A stretch of 51,895 nucleotides of DNA, from assembly GCA_019750095.1 (NCBI GenBank), contig JAIEOW010000137.1, positions 1-51,895 on the forward strand, read 5' to 3'. Under the pieces are notes generated by a model that was not told the origin of the DNA, searched no databases, and worked only from the letters and a program-made list of their open reading frames with translations. The DNA is from Phycisphaerales bacterium. GTDB lineage: Bacteria; Planctomycetota; Phycisphaerae; Phycisphaerales; UBA1924. Each line of letters begins with the position of its first letter. Positions within the stretch are counted from its first letter, which is position 1. The position numbers and the translations under genes were made by a program. Below, piece after piece: positions 9,901 through 18,295 of this stretch.

Positions 9901-11449
9901 GATCGCGATTCTCGCCGCGAGCGTCGAGGGAGATCTGCCCGTGACGTTCATGCTTGGCGATCGGGCGGAGTTGATGACCATTCACCGATGGCGCGGCTAT
10001 GTTGGTCAGTGGGACAATCGGATCTGGGACGGCACGCCGAAGGAAGTTGCTTTTCAGTGGCCGCACAAGAAGATCGGGCTTGAGCCAGGCTTTGTGCGCG
10101 ATGTATCGCCCGCGTGGTTCTGCACGCATCATCACACGACGGCGCAGGATGATCATTACCAGTTCAGCCACATGTTCGCGTATCGCGCGTGGCTGCCGAA
10201 GGGCGCGACGAGTGTCACGCTGCCAGATGAGCCGCGGGTGCGGGTAATGGCGATGTCGGTGATCCGCGGCGGGTTCACGATGGCCGTGCCGTGCACGCCC
10301 CTCATGGACACGCTTGCCGATCATGTGCAGGATGCGCCGCGTATCGGTGTCGTGTCGAATGGTGCAGGTTCGCGTTCGGCGGATGGCGATTCGGACAGCG
10401 TTGAGGTCGTGCTGAGCCCGAGGCTGTATGGGCGGCCCGGCGCGATTCGATACACACTCGATGGCACCGAGCCCGGTCCGGATTCCAAGGCTTTTGCAGC
10501 GCCGATCACACTTCATGATGCGGCGTCGGTTCGTGCGGCGGTGTTGAAGGCCGACGGAGCTATGGGACCGACGGCGACTTCGGAGATCAAGGTGTCGGAC
10601 ACGACGCCGCCGCGCGTCGTGGGCATCCAAGCGTTTGACGGCGTCGCGATGGTGGACGTGCAGTTCTCTGAGCCGATCGACGTGGGAGTCAACGCGAGCG
10701 CGTTCTCGATCTTGCCGGAGGTGGCGATCACGGGTAGTCGTGTTGTGTCGTCTGACGGCGCAGGATCGGCCAGACGGGTTCGGCTGACGATTGCGCAGCC
10801 GCTGGTCGCAGATCGGGCGTACACCCTGACGGTTTCGGGCGTGGCGGACGCATCGCCTCGGCGGAACGTGCTTGCCGAGGCCGAGGCGCCGCTGATGGCC
10901 TCTGGACCGGTGTATCGGCTTGATGAAATCGGAAGCACACACATTGGCGCGGTGGTGCAGCTTGGTCGGTCGGCGAAGCGACCGTTCCCATCACGGGGCG
11001 GTGATCCCTTCACGCTCAACGTGTTTGTCAAGCCGGACAAGCAGCCGGACAATCGCACGATCATCGTCGGTTTCGGTTCGCTCTCGGCCAAGACCGATGG
11101 CACGGGGCGCACGCTGGCGAAGTTTGCCAGCGGGCTGCACTTCTGGAGCCACAATCGCGATGCGAGCGCCGAGGCGCCGTTGCGCGTTGGTGAGTGGCAG
11201 ATGCTCTCGGCGACCTACGACGGCTCGACGCTGAAACTGTACATGGATGCCACGCTGGTCTCGACGACTGATCTTGTGCTTGCTGACGATGAGCCGGTGC
11301 TGCATATTCTGCCGATGGACCCATGGGAGAAGAAACGGCGATTCGAAGGCACTCTTGCCGGGCTGTCGATCTGGGATCGGGAGCTGAGCGTCGAGGCGTT
11401 GCGAGCGATGCACGGCGGATTTGCGCCGCCAGGAGCGCGGACGCCGTGA
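6923..11449 (+). CDS. Secreted multidomain GH38 alpha-mannosidase
   Basis: A 1508-residue exported glycoside hydrolase. A signal peptide (about 1-27) leads to a GH38 catalytic domain with the zinc-binding HLDTEWRW (His74, Asp76) and nucleophile Asp187 in LPDCFGFPA. HDILPGTSLP and the mannosidase middle and C-terminal beta domains follow to about residue 1150. Three further domains come after: a chitobiase C-terminal-like module (about 1160-1225, IRYTLDGTEPG), an Ig-like module beginning TPPRVVGI (about 1226-1310) and a LamG/concanavalin-like module (about 1340-1508). The extra modules suggest carbohydrate or matrix binding. GH38 enzymes release alpha-mannose from glycans, so the protein likely feeds on mannosylated polysaccharide outside the cytoplasm. 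GAGG precedes the ATG by 8 bases. The stop overlaps the next gene's GTG. Confidence 0.9.
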   Translation: MKSALRVSGVIAGAIVLAAGVGTTCRAQSTDAAVPASSASKQSAAGERAAPKAPEPPKVDLLNDPTLYVVAYAHLDTEWRWDYVQTIKHYVGDTLTQNFALIDKYPGYVFNFSGSRRYQFMKEYYPEQYEKLKGYVAQGRWFPCGSSVDENDANVPSAESFVRHVLYGNKYFQDEFGVTSAEFMLPDCFGFPAALPSMLAHCGLKGFSTQKLTWGSPVGIPFKVGVWEGPDGRSIIAALDPGAYVGEVRENLATSTSWLKRIQNNGEKSGGPGKGVFTDYHYYGTGDMGGGPRESSVEMVEKSLNTPGPVKVISGPADWMFKAITPEMAARLPKYTGELLLTEHSAGSVTSQAYMKRWNRTNEQLAEAAEKAASIAMWLGHPYPSQKLEDAWYLILGSQMHDILPGTSLPKAYEYAWNDEVLAGRMLSDVLTDSVSAIASQMDTRPGGDGTDRKLGSCVAVFNPLSVQRYDVVEVAVPFAGDSKNPPKTMRVKELDLADAPAQVLGVKDGLVRALCIPRVPSVGMAVLEVIDEPMDQPIDAGLSVSERVLENGRFKVSVNDAGDIASVYDKVMQRETLSGPVRLGLHYEKPKEWPAWNMDWADRQMPARSFVGDGGTPARITITERGPVRVALRIEREHEGSRYVQHVRLAAVTGDEQEPWARSGQTVEVETELDWNTRERSLKAHFPLASANPVATFDVQVGTIQRGNNTKDRYENPAHMWMDVTEPNGRHGVSILNDSKYGSDKPDDQTLRLTLVYTPGVRSFGYQDQATQDIGRHRMVYAIAPHAGDWRAGQTAWLAARLNQPLRAFRVDPHYGRLGKLFRFFRADPETMVTAIKKAERSDELIVRVRELTGTARELRMNVEAGIRAAAEVDGQERRIGSAQGGRSGTRHPIRGYGLHAFAISTGGAPAQIGSVKNLPVSLPHDVDVVSTNADRSSGEMEPARSYPAEQWPRRVVLGQAEFALAAHDAKNATSAKGQRVALPAPAEEGDQIAILAASVEGDLPVTFMLGDRAELMTIHRWRGYVGQWDNRIWDGTPKEVAFQWPHKKIGLEPGFVRDVSPAWFCTHHHTTAQDDHYQFSHMFAYRAWLPKGATSVTLPDEPRVRVMAMSVIRGGFTMAVPCTPLMDTLADHVQDAPRIGVVSNGAGSRSADGDSDSVEVVLSPRLYGRPGAIRYTLDGTEPGPDSKAFAAPITLHDAASVRAAVLKADGAMGPTATSEIKVSDTTPPRVVGIQAFDGVAMVDVQFSEPIDVGVNASAFSILPEVAITGSRVVSSDGAGSARRVRLTIAQPLVADRAYTLTVSGVADASPRRNVLAEAEAPLMASGPVYRLDEIGSTHIGAVVQLGRSAKRPFPSRGGDPFTLNVFVKPDKQPDNRTIIVGFGSLSAKTDGTGRTLAKFASGLHFWSHNRDASAEAPLRVGEWQMLSATYDGSTLKLYMDATLVSTTDLVLADDEPVLHILPMDPWEKKRRFEGTLAGLSIWDRELSVEALRAMHGGFAPPGARTP

Positions 11450-12252
11450 GCCATGGGCGTGCTGCAGTGTCGCCGATCGTCGCCGCGCTCTGCGGAGCGA
11501 TGGTCTGCTGCTGGAACTCGGTATTCGCCCATCCGCCCGTTGCGACGACGGCGGTCTGCACAGTGCAACCGAGTGCGGGCGATGCAGGAGCTCGGCTCTC
11601 GATCCTGATCCATCACGACGCGCTGGCGTTCATGCTGAACGACACGTCGAAGGGGATCAGCGACTCGGCGATGAATGCACTCCTGGATGATCCGAACGAC
11701 GCCGAGATGGAGCGACTGGCCGGGAACGCGAGCGAGCGATTCGTGACTCTGACGATCGTCGAGGTTGGCGGGCAGCGCGCGCCGGTGAGCATCGATCGTG
11801 TGCCGAGTGTGGCGGACATTCGCTCGTGGGCCGCGACCAAGACCCCGCGCCTGCCCGTGAAGATGGATGTTGCGCTCGCCGTTGAGCTTCCTTTTGACGC
11901 CACCAAGTTCTCGATCATGCTGCCGGAGGTGCTCGGACCGGTCGTGTTCACGTACGACTCTGGTCGCGGGGAGCCGGAGATGCGTCTGCTCACTCCGGGC
12001 GAATCCCCGTGGGTGTTCGAGCTTCCGCCGCGGTTCGTGGACACGGTTGCGACGGATATCTCCGGGAGACCGCTGAAACCGTCCGAAGGGGCGATGAGTC
12101 AAAGTGGGGAGCTCGCCGTGGTCGGCGGGTTGATCGGGCTCGGAGTCATGGCCGCGGCGGTCGCGATCGTCGCCCGTCGGCGTTCGACACGCGGCGGCAA
12201 TGAAGGACCTGACAAAAGTCGCCGACATGACCGCCCGAGTCCCCTGTGTTGA
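11446..12252 (+). CDS. Exported membrane-anchored protein of unknown function
   Basis: Predicted 268 residues. The GTG start overlaps the mannosidase stop as GTGA, which supports translational coupling. A signal peptide ends near SVFAHPP, a beta-rich extracytoplasmic region follows (about 35-235), and there is one C-terminal membrane helix (AVVGGLIGLGVMAAAVAIVA) followed by an Arg-rich cytoplasmic tail. No catalytic motif or known family was recognised. Its extracytoplasmic topology and tight coupling to the mannosidase suggest it anchors or assists that enzyme, but this is inference from position alone. Confidence 0.7.
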   Translation: MSHGRAAVSPIVAALCGAMVCCWNSVFAHPPVATTAVCTVQPSAGDAGARLSILIHHDALAFMLNDTSKGISDSAMNALLDDPNDAEMERLAGNASERFVTLTIVEVGGQRAPVSIDRVPSVADIRSWAATKTPRLPVKMDVALAVELPFDATKFSIMLPEVLGPVVFTYDSGRGEPEMRLLTPGESPWVFELPPRFVDTVATDISGRPLKPSEGAMSQSGELAVVGGLIGLGVMAAAVAIVARRRSTRGGNEGPDKSRRHDRPSPLC

Positions 12253-12266
12253 CGGCATCGAGCCGC

Positions 12267-12272
12267 TATTCT
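12267..12272 (+). promoter_or_regulatory. Leaderless-type -10 hexamer TATTCT before argJ
   Basis: TATTCT ends exactly six bases before the argJ ATG and lies just after the preceding gene's stop at 12252. No Shine-Dalgarno sequence occurs before the ATG. A TTGACG at 12249-12254 is only 12 bases upstream, too close for a standard -35. Confidence 0.5.
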
Positions 12273-12278
12273 CCGGGC

Positions 12279-13565
12279 ATGTCGATCACGCGTCCCATCG
12301 GTTTTCGTGCAGCCGCTACTACCGCCGGTATCAAACCCTCGGGCAAGAGCGATCTGGCCCTGATCGTGTGCGACCCTGCGCCACCCGCCGGCGGCGGTGC
12401 GAGTGCGGGAGGCGGCGCGCCGATCGTCAGCCGACACTCTGCAGCAGCGGTCTTTACACGTAACGCGGTGGTTGGCGCCCCGGTCGAGATCGGCCGTGAG
12501 TGGCGGGCAAACTCAATGCGGGGCAAGGCGGGACTGCGAGCGATCCTGGTGAACGCCGGGTGCTCAAACGCCGCAACGGGCGAGCCAGGCGTTGAGGACG
12601 CACGCACCACTATGCGTGCCGTCGCCGAGCACCTGCGATGCGGCCCGGATGAGGTCATGCCCAGCTCCACGGGCGTCATCGGGCATCGGCTGCCCGTGGA
12701 CAAGATCACCGCGGCCGTTCCGGGATTGGTCAAGGCGCTGGCCCGCGGCGAAGAGGCCGACGAGGCGGCGGCGCAAGCGATCATGACCACCGACCTGGCT
12801 CCCAAATCCGCTCATCGCGAGCTGGAAATGCACGGGCACGTCGTGCACCTCGGCGCCATCGCCAAGGGATCGGGAATGATCGCGCCGCGGCTGGATGCGG
12901 CCGGTCCTCAGGCCACCATGCTGGCGTTTGTCACCACCGACGCGGCGATCTCAACACGAGCTTTGCAGCACGCGATCGAGGACGCCAGCCGAGAGAGCTT
13001 TGATCGCATCAGCGTCGATGCGCATCCGAGTTGCTCGGACACGCTGCTGGTGCTGGCTTCGGGCGGTGCTCCGATTCGGACGATTCACGAGGGCGATCCG
13101 GAGTTCTTCGTGTTCCGGGCCGCGCTTACCAGCATCTGCCAGGAACTGGCGACCAAGGTGGTGCGAGATGGCGAGGGCGTAACGCGCACGTTCCGGGTCG
13201 AAGTGCGAGGCGCGGCAGATAGCGCGAGCGCCGAGCGCATGGCCCGAGCCGTCGTTGATTCGCCGCTGGTCAAGTGCGCCATCCACGGCAAGGACCCCAA
13301 CTGGGGCCGCATCGTGACCGCGGCGGGCAACGCGGGCGTGCGATTTGACCCATCGGAAGCGTCGCTCTCGATCGGAGGCGTCGAGGTCTATCGCGCCGGC
13401 GTGCCGACGGGCGTTGGGAAAACGGATCAGAAGCTCATCGCCGCGATGAACGCCGACCCCGTGGAGTGCGTGCTGAGCGTTGGATATGGGCAAGGCCGCG
13501 CGTGGATGCTGGGGTGCGATCTGTCGGCGGAGTATGTGAAGATCAACGCGGAATACACGACATGA
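12279..13565 (+). CDS. argJ: Bifunctional glutamate N-acetyltransferase / amino-acid acetyltransferase (ArgJ)
   Basis: Transfers acetyl from N-acetylornithine to glutamate, giving the cyclic arginine pathway. The 428-residue precursor carries the conserved SSTGVIG (oxyanion), KGSGMIAP and, before the self-cleavage point, ATMLAFVTTDA with the likely nucleophile Thr213; cleavage there gives alpha and beta chains. The C-terminal part has HGKDPNWGRI and SVGYG. Between KGSGMIAP and ATML about six residues (RLDAAGPQ) replace the usual two, so the loop before the cleavage Thr is longer than normal. Gly/Pro-rich residues near 35-47 form another insert. The ATG is supported by the N-terminal family sequence and a -10 hexamer six bases upstream. 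Confidence 0.95.
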   Translation: MSITRPIGFRAAATTAGIKPSGKSDLALIVCDPAPPAGGGASAGGGAPIVSRHSAAAVFTRNAVVGAPVEIGREWRANSMRGKAGLRAILVNAGCSNAATGEPGVEDARTTMRAVAEHLRCGPDEVMPSSTGVIGHRLPVDKITAAVPGLVKALARGEEADEAAAQAIMTTDLAPKSAHRELEMHGHVVHLGAIAKGSGMIAPRLDAAGPQATMLAFVTTDAAISTRALQHAIEDASRESFDRISVDAHPSCSDTLLVLASGGAPIRTIHEGDPEFFVFRAALTSICQELATKVVRDGEGVTRTFRVEVRGAADSASAERMARAVVDSPLVKCAIHGKDPNWGRIVTAAGNAGVRFDPSEASLSIGGVEVYRAGVPTGVGKTDQKLIAAMNADPVECVLSVGYGQGRAWMLGCDLSAEYVKINAEYTT

Positions 13566-13575
13566 AAGAATACGT

Positions 13576-14244
13576 ATGGCAGACGTCAAACCGGTCAAGG
13601 CCCACTGCAACAAGTGCTTTCAAGAGACGAATCACGATCTCCTTCATCGCGATGTGATCAAGGGTAATGAGTACTACGACGGGTCGTACGAGTTGCAATG
13701 GTCAGACACGAATGAGATGATCCGGTGTCGGGGTTGCGACTCCGTGAGACTGCGGAATACCTACTGGTTCTCAGAGTGGGATGGAGCCAAAGTCACGTAC
13801 TACCCACCTTCGTCCTCCAGAAGGCCGCCCACTTGGCTGGATGACGTTCCAGAGGACGAAAAGACGCTACTTGAAGAGGTCTACGCGGCACTTCATGCTG
13901 ACAGCCTTCGCTTGGCGCTCATGGGTGCACGCGCAGCATGCGAGTCCCTGATCATCGACAAGGTTGGAGATCAAGGCGACTTCAAGCGAGGGCTTGACGC
14001 ACTTTGTGAGAAACGCTGGATCAACGACGAGGAGCGTGTTTTTCTTCAGCAGGCCATCGACGCGGGAAGCGCCGCGATTCACCGTGGGTTCAAGGGCTCG
14101 CATGAGGATGTAACCCACGTACTCGACATCGTTGAGTCACTCTACCAAAGGGTCTATGTGCTGCCAAAAGCAACGGCAGAACTTGGAAAGAGGGTTCCAA
14201 GAAGACCGCTGCGAAAGTCCACATCTACACCACCAGCCCCTTGA
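13576..14244 (+). CDS. DUF4145-like protein with N-terminal zinc motif
   Basis: 222 residues. Two cysteine pairs, Cys11-x2-Cys14 and Cys51-x2-Cys54 (CNKC, CRGC), form a probable zinc ribbon. A helical domain of the DUF4145 type follows, seen in the ALHADSLRLALMGARAACES and GSAAIHRGF blocks (about 100-195). DUF4145 domains occur alone or fused to restriction and other nucleic-acid enzymes, and their role is not established. Base composition is visibly lower in GC than the flanks and codon use is less biased (many A/T-ending codons), which hints at transfer. The gene starts 10 bases after argJ; its last 20 bases overlap the convergent ppa gene. Confidence 0.75.
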   Translation: MADVKPVKAHCNKCFQETNHDLLHRDVIKGNEYYDGSYELQWSDTNEMIRCRGCDSVRLRNTYWFSEWDGAKVTYYPPSSSRRPPTWLDDVPEDEKTLLEEVYAALHADSLRLALMGARAACESLIIDKVGDQGDFKRGLDALCEKRWINDEERVFLQQAIDAGSAAIHRGFKGSHEDVTHVLDIVESLYQRVYVLPKATAELGKRVPRRPLRKSTSTPPAP

Positions 14245-14791
14245 TCTCCCCCTTCTGACGACTCTTCCAGTAACGCGTCAGTGAATCTTCGATCACCTGA
14301 TACGCCAGTTCGACCGGCTGCATCTCGTCGACGGCGACCTGCTTGCCTTCGAGGTTCTTGTACTCTTCGAAGAACTGCCGCAGCATCTTGAAGATGTGCT
14401 TCGGGAAGTGCGTCGCGGTCTGGAACTCGGAGTAGATCGGGTCGTCCTGCAGCACCGCGATCACCTTGTGATCCGGTTGGCCCTGATCGATCATCGTCAT
14501 CACGCCCACCGCTCGAGCGCGGCAGATCGTCAGCGGCGGGATCTCTTCGGTGCAATACACCAGCACGTCGAGCGGATCGTCGTCCTCGGCCAAAGTCTGC
14601 GGGATGAACCCGTAGTTCGCCGGATAGTGCACCGCCGAGGAGAGCACGCGGTCGATGCGCAAGAGTCCCGACCCCTTGTCGAGCTCGTACTTGTTGCGTG
14701 AGCCCTTGGGAATCTCGATGACCGCCTGAAACTCCTGCGGAAGCTCTCGGCCTTCGCAGGCCGGCGTGACGTCATGCCATGGATGGATCAT
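14225..14791 (-). CDS. ppa: Family I inorganic pyrophosphatase
   Basis: Hydrolyses pyrophosphate to two phosphates, pulling biosynthetic reactions forward in the cytoplasm. The 188-residue protein has IEIPKGSRNKYELDK, HYPANYGFIPQT and the family signature EDDDPLDVL (Asp70, Asp72 and Asp75 bind metal). The conserved helix EEYKNLEGK and a Trp-Lys-rich end follow. The ATG at 14791 is chosen over an in-frame TTG at 14827. The ATG version has the normal length, and a TACCCT hexamer lies exactly six bases before it. It converges on the DUF4145 gene with a 20-base overlap of coding ends. Confidence 0.96.
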   Translation of the reverse strand: MIHPWHDVTPACEGRELPQEFQAVIEIPKGSRNKYELDKGSGLLRIDRVLSSAVHYPANYGFIPQTLAEDDDPLDVLVYCTEEIPPLTICRARAVGVMTMIDQGQPDHKVIAVLQDDPIYSEFQTATHFPKHIFKMLRQFFEEYKNLEGKQVAVDEMQPVELAYQVIEDSLTRYWKSRQKGEIKGLVV

Positions 14792-14797
14792 GGACGG

Positions 14798-14803
14798 AGG
14801 GTA
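14798..14803 (-). promoter_or_regulatory. Leaderless-type -10 hexamer TACCCT before ppa
   Basis: Read on the minus strand, TACCCT is followed by CCGTCC and then the ATG of ppa. No Shine-Dalgarno sequence is present. It lies between ppa and the end of coxD, so ppa can be transcribed independently of the respiratory operon. Confidence 0.5.
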
Positions 14804-14855
14804 GCGGGGGGATTCAACGGTTGGCAAAGAACCAACGGCACCGGCTGCACTTCAG

Positions 14856-15530
14856 TCAATGCCCAGCTGGCGATTTCTCGCTCTTCTCGGACTTGTCATC
14901 ATGCCCATGGTTGTCCTTGGGAGCGATGTATCCCGGCAAGCCCGGAATCGTCACGCCCTTGACCGGGCGGCTGAAGTTGCCATCAGAACCCTTCTCAGGC
15001 TTGGGCTGCAAATAGCCCGCGTTGGTGATGCTCTGAGCTCCGTGGTGATCGTGGTGATCATGGTGCGGGTCGTAGGTGCCCGCGGCGATGGCCTTGTTGC
15101 GGGCCTGCGTGGTGATCGGGATGTTGTCACCACCCAGGCCGGTGCCGCCGGGGATGGCGTACTGGGCCTTGAAGCGTTCCAACGTGTTTCTGCCGCCGAG
15201 GTCGAGGGCGGTAAAGCCGAGGAAGAACGCGGCCGTGAGGACCGTGAACACGAAGATCAGCGTGTTCATCGGGCTGTCATACTTGAGTTGCATGAAGAAC
15301 ATGACCACCAGCACGGTTTTGACCGTGGCGATGCTGATCGCGACGGCGACGTTGATCCACTGAGGAATCACCACGCTGAACGTGCTCGCGATCCACTGCT
15401 CGGCCAGGGCGGCTCCCACGGTCAGCAGCGTGAAAAAGAGAAGCAGGGCAAGAATCGTGCGGAGCGTGAAGAGCGAGACGATCACGTGCCCGTGGGCGTG
15501 GCCGTCATGGCTGTTGGTTTCGTGCGACAT
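14856..15530 (-). CDS. Cytochrome c oxidase subunit IV-type protein, His-rich
   Basis: A 224-residue small oxidase subunit of the prokaryotic subunit IV (CyoD/CtaF-like) family. Three membrane helices lie at about 20-45, 58-80 and 88-108; VKTVLVVMFFMQLKYD is the typical middle block. Unusually, it has a His-rich N-terminus (SHDGHAHGH), a long hydrophilic C-terminal extension with another cluster (DPHHDHHDHHG) and a charged KSEKSEK tail. Normal members are about 100 residues. It is the last gene of the respiratory operon, 64 bases after coxC. The role is assembly or stability of the caa3 oxidase. The ATG 15530 gives the native-looking MSHETNSHDG start. Confidence 0.85.
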   Translation of the reverse strand: MSHETNSHDGHAHGHVIVSLFTLRTILALLLFFTLLTVGAALAEQWIASTFSVVIPQWINVAVAISIATVKTVLVVMFFMQLKYDSPMNTLIFVFTVLTAAFFLGFTALDLGGRNTLERFKAQYAIPGGTGLGGDNIPITTQARNKAIAAGTYDPHHDHHDHHGAQSITNAGYLQPKPEKGSDGNFSRPVKGVTIPGLPGYIAPKDNHGHDDKSEKSEKSPAGH

Positions 15531-15594
15531 GGTCGGATGCTCGGATGAAGGCGGAACAGGACTGCGATCAGATACGACGGGCGACGGAACCAAA

Positions 15595-16296
15595 TCAGTG
15601 GATCAGGTACAGCAGCGGGAAGAGGAAGATCCACACGATGTCGACGATGTGCCAGTAAAGCCCGACGCCTTCGACCGCGTTGTAGTGCCCCGGGCCGAAG
15701 TGCTGCTTGCGGGCCCGCAGCCAGATCCAGGCAAAGAGCCCCATGCCGATGATCACGTGGCTGGCGTGGATGCTGGTCGCGCCCCAGTAGATCGCCCACC
15801 AGAGCGGCTCGTACTCGCTGGTGGAGTACGGGTAGGAGTAGAACTTGCCGGGCAGCTTGCCCTCGCTGTACTTTGGCCAGTATTCAAAGACGAACTTGAT
15901 CAGCAAGAACGCGAGCCCTGCAAAGAACGTGAGCAGTACGTTGATGCGCAGCCACTTCTGGTTGTTGGTCTGGGCGTGGCGCACGGCGGCCGCGACGGTG
16001 TAGCTGGAGAGTAGCAGCACGATCGTGTTCAACAGCCCCCAGCCGACGCTGAGCTTGCCCGAGCCGGCAATGAACGCCTCGGGGTGCATCATGCGGAAGA
16101 TCGCGTAGGCGACGAACATGCCGCTGAAGAGCAGGATTTCGGTGCCCAGAAACAACCACACGCCCATCTTCACCGAGTCGAACTCGTGGTCGCGACTCTT
16201 GAAGTGGTGGGCGGCGTGATACCGCTCGTGGTAGGGCCTGGAAAGGTCCTCCGCCGGTGGGTGGGCGCCATGGGGATCGGCTTGGATGCTGGCCAT
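15595..16296 (-). CDS. coxC: Cytochrome c oxidase subunit III
   Basis: 233 residues with five predicted membrane helices. It has the subunit III blocks KMGVWLFLGTEILLFSG, LNTIVLLLSSYTVA, GATSIHASHVIIGM and VGLYWHIVDIVWIFLFPLLY. Subunit III stabilises the catalytic core and stops suicide inactivation of the oxidase in the cytoplasmic membrane. The N-terminal 40 residues are His-rich (HERYHAAHHFKSRDHEF). The gene follows coxA across an 87-base gap that carries an inverted repeat. Confidence 0.95.
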   Translation of the reverse strand: MASIQADPHGAHPPAEDLSRPYHERYHAAHHFKSRDHEFDSVKMGVWLFLGTEILLFSGMFVAYAIFRMMHPEAFIAGSGKLSVGWGLLNTIVLLLSSYTVAAAVRHAQTNNQKWLRINVLLTFFAGLAFLLIKFVFEYWPKYSEGKLPGKFYSYPYSTSEYEPLWWAIYWGATSIHASHVIIGMGLFAWIWLRARKQHFGPGHYNAVEGVGLYWHIVDIVWIFLFPLLYLIH

Positions 16297-16303
16297 AGGA
16301 ATC

Positions 16304-16376
16304 GGGTCTCGGGGTTCGGGGTTCGCGCCTCAGGAGTTGGGTTCAGTTGAAACCCGACACCCGAAACCCGAGACCC
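16304..16376. repeat. Inverted repeat of GGGTTTC-type units between coxA and coxC
   Basis: The arm GGGTCTCGGGGTTCGGG (16304-16320) pairs with CCCGAAACCCGAGACCC (16360-16376) with one mismatch in 17, leaving a loop of about 39 bases. In the operon transcript it lies after coxA and before coxC, so it could form a stem that affects mRNA decay or relative expression. Related units occur at 18241-18262 and 20497-20530. Confidence 0.65.
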
Positions 16377-16383
16377 GGCTTTG

Positions 16384-18189
16384 TCAGTGCTTGATGGCGA
16401 CCGCGGCGGGCTTTGGGAGAACGAACTCGCCCGGAGCTGTCTGGGGTGGGATGACGTTGTCGTAGTCGTACGGGCCGTGGGTCACCACGGGCTCGTGATC
16501 GAAGTTGTGCTCGATGGGTGGGCTGGAGGCGTTGGTCCATTCCAGCGTGAGCGAACCCCACGGGTTCGGGCCGGCCTTCCTTCCTGCGGCGAGCGAGTGC
16601 AGGAAGACGAACAGGTGCAGGAAGAACCCAAGCGCGAGGATATAGGAGCCAATGGTCGAGGCGAAGTGGTAGGGCTGGAAGACATCGACATAGTTTGCGT
16701 AGCGCCGCGGCATGCCCTGGCTGCCCATGACAAACTGCGGGAAGAACGTGGCGTTGAACCCGATGAAGACCAGGAAGAAGGCGATGCGAGCCCAGAACTC
16801 GTTGTACATCTTGCCGAACATCTTGGGCCACCAGAAGTGGATGGCTCCGATGAAGGCGATGATCGTGCCGCCCATCATGACATAGTGGAAGTGGGCTACG
16901 ACGAAGTACGTGTCATGCAGGTGCAGATCGACCGCGAGCGAGCCAAGGAACAGACCCGTCAGCCCACCGATGGTGAACAGCCAGAGGAACGCGAGAGCGT
17001 AGAGGTTCCACGTGGCCATGCTGATCGAGCCCTTGTACAGGGTCGAGATCCAGTTGAACACCTTCACGGCGGACGGAATAGCCACAAGGAAGGTCAGCGC
17101 GCTGAACACCACCGCGGCGACCTCGCCCTCGCTGGTGAACAGGTGGTGGCCCCAGACGATGAAGCTGATGCCGGCGATCGCCAGCGTGCTGAAGGCGACG
17201 GCTCGGTACCCGAAGATCGGCTTGCGGGCGCCGGTAGCGATCATCTCGTTGATCACCGCCATGCCGGGCAGAATCATCACATACACCACAGGGTGGCTAT
17301 AGAACCAGAAGAAGTGCTGGAAGAGTACAGGGTCCCCGCCCATGCGTGGGTCAAAGATTCCGATGTGGAAGAGGCGCTCAAAGATGAGCAGCAGGAGCGT
17401 GATGCCGATGACGGGCGTGGCGAGCACCTGGATGATCGCCGCGCCGTAGATGCCCCAGACGAACAGCGGCATGTCAAACCAACCCATGCCGGGGGCGCGG
17501 AGCTTGTGGACGGTGACGACGAAGTTCAGCCCGGTGAAGATCGAGCTGAAACCCAGGATGAACGCGGCGGTGACCATCCAGACGACGTTGTAATACGCCG
17601 CGTCGGTGGTGGTTGAATATGGCGTGTAGAACGTCCACCCGGTGTCGACGCCACCTTGCACGATCGAGATGATGGCGAAGATCGAGCCGAGCAGATAAAC
17701 GTACCACGAGGCGAGATTCAACCTTGGGAAGGCGACGTCCTTGGCGCCGAGCATTAGCGGCAGGAGGAAGTTGCCCAGAGACGCGGGGACGGAGGGGACG
17801 ATGACGAGGAAGACCATGATCACGCCGTGGAGCGTCATGGCGCGGTTGTAGAACTCGTTGCTCTTGGCGATGTTCTCGCCCTGGCCGAAGGCGTGCCCGA
17901 TGAGGTTGCCGCTATAGGTGACGCTGCCGGAGGCCGCGACGGTGGCGACGTTGGGTTGCAGCAACTCGGTGCGAACGACCAGCGCGGCGACGCCGCCCAG
18001 GAAGAACATGAACAGGATGGCGAACAGATACATGACGCCGATCTTCTTGTGATCGACGGTCGTCATCCAATCCCAGATGGTGACGATCATCCCGCCCTTG
18101 CGTTCAAGGTAGCTGCCGTGATGATCGTGGCCGTGGGCGTGGCCATGATGGGGGAGACCGGACTTGTGGATGTCGCCGATGGTTGCCAT
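16384..18189 (-). CDS. coxA: Cytochrome c oxidase subunit I, A2-type
   Basis: 601-residue catalytic subunit of the haem-copper oxidase; it reduces O2 and pumps protons. Twelve or more helices are predicted. His121 (MTLHG) is a low-spin haem ligand. WFYSHPVVY carries CuB ligand His299 and Tyr303 of the His-Tyr cross-link; His348-His349 (WGHHLFT) are further CuB ligands, and HFHYVMMGG carries the late haem ligands. The D-channel Glu of A1 enzymes is absent: the YS motif (Tyr297-Ser298) marks an A2-type enzyme, as in Thermus caa3. The N-terminus is His-rich ([12 protein letters not shown]), and the loop after helix I is longer than usual (about 75-115). A strong GGAGGA precedes the ATG at 18189. 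Confidence 0.97.
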   Translation of the reverse strand: MATIGDIHKSGLPHHGHAHGHDHHGSYLERKGGMIVTIWDWMTTVDHKKIGVMYLFAILFMFFLGGVAALVVRTELLQPNVATVAASGSVTYSGNLIGHAFGQGENIAKSNEFYNRAMTLHGVIMVFLVIVPSVPASLGNFLLPLMLGAKDVAFPRLNLASWYVYLLGSIFAIISIVQGGVDTGWTFYTPYSTTTDAAYYNVVWMVTAAFILGFSSIFTGLNFVVTVHKLRAPGMGWFDMPLFVWGIYGAAIIQVLATPVIGITLLLLIFERLFHIGIFDPRMGGDPVLFQHFFWFYSHPVVYVMILPGMAVINEMIATGARKPIFGYRAVAFSTLAIAGISFIVWGHHLFTSEGEVAAVVFSALTFLVAIPSAVKVFNWISTLYKGSISMATWNLYALAFLWLFTIGGLTGLFLGSLAVDLHLHDTYFVVAHFHYVMMGGTIIAFIGAIHFWWPKMFGKMYNEFWARIAFFLVFIGFNATFFPQFVMGSQGMPRRYANYVDVFQPYHFASTIGSYILALGFFLHLFVFLHSLAAGRKAGPNPWGSLTLEWTNASSPPIEHNFDHEPVVTHGPYDYDNVIPPQTAPGEFVLPKPAAVAIKH

Positions 18190-18240
18190 ATCTGAGATCC
18201 TCCGGAGGAGGGAACGAATGCTGGGGGAGGGCGGGGGGAC

Positions 18241-18262
18241 GGGAATCGGGAGTCGGGAATCA
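18241..18262. repeat. Short tandem GGGAATC/GGGAGTC repeat between coxB and coxA
   Basis: Three adjacent units (GGGAATC, GGGAGTC, GGGAATC) lie in the 106-base gap between coxB and coxA, downstream of coxB in the operon transcript. It is related in pattern to the units at 16304-16376 and 20497-20530. Confidence 0.5.
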
Positions 18263-18295
18263 GAAGAGGGCGTGTAGATCGGCTTGCGGCCGAGG

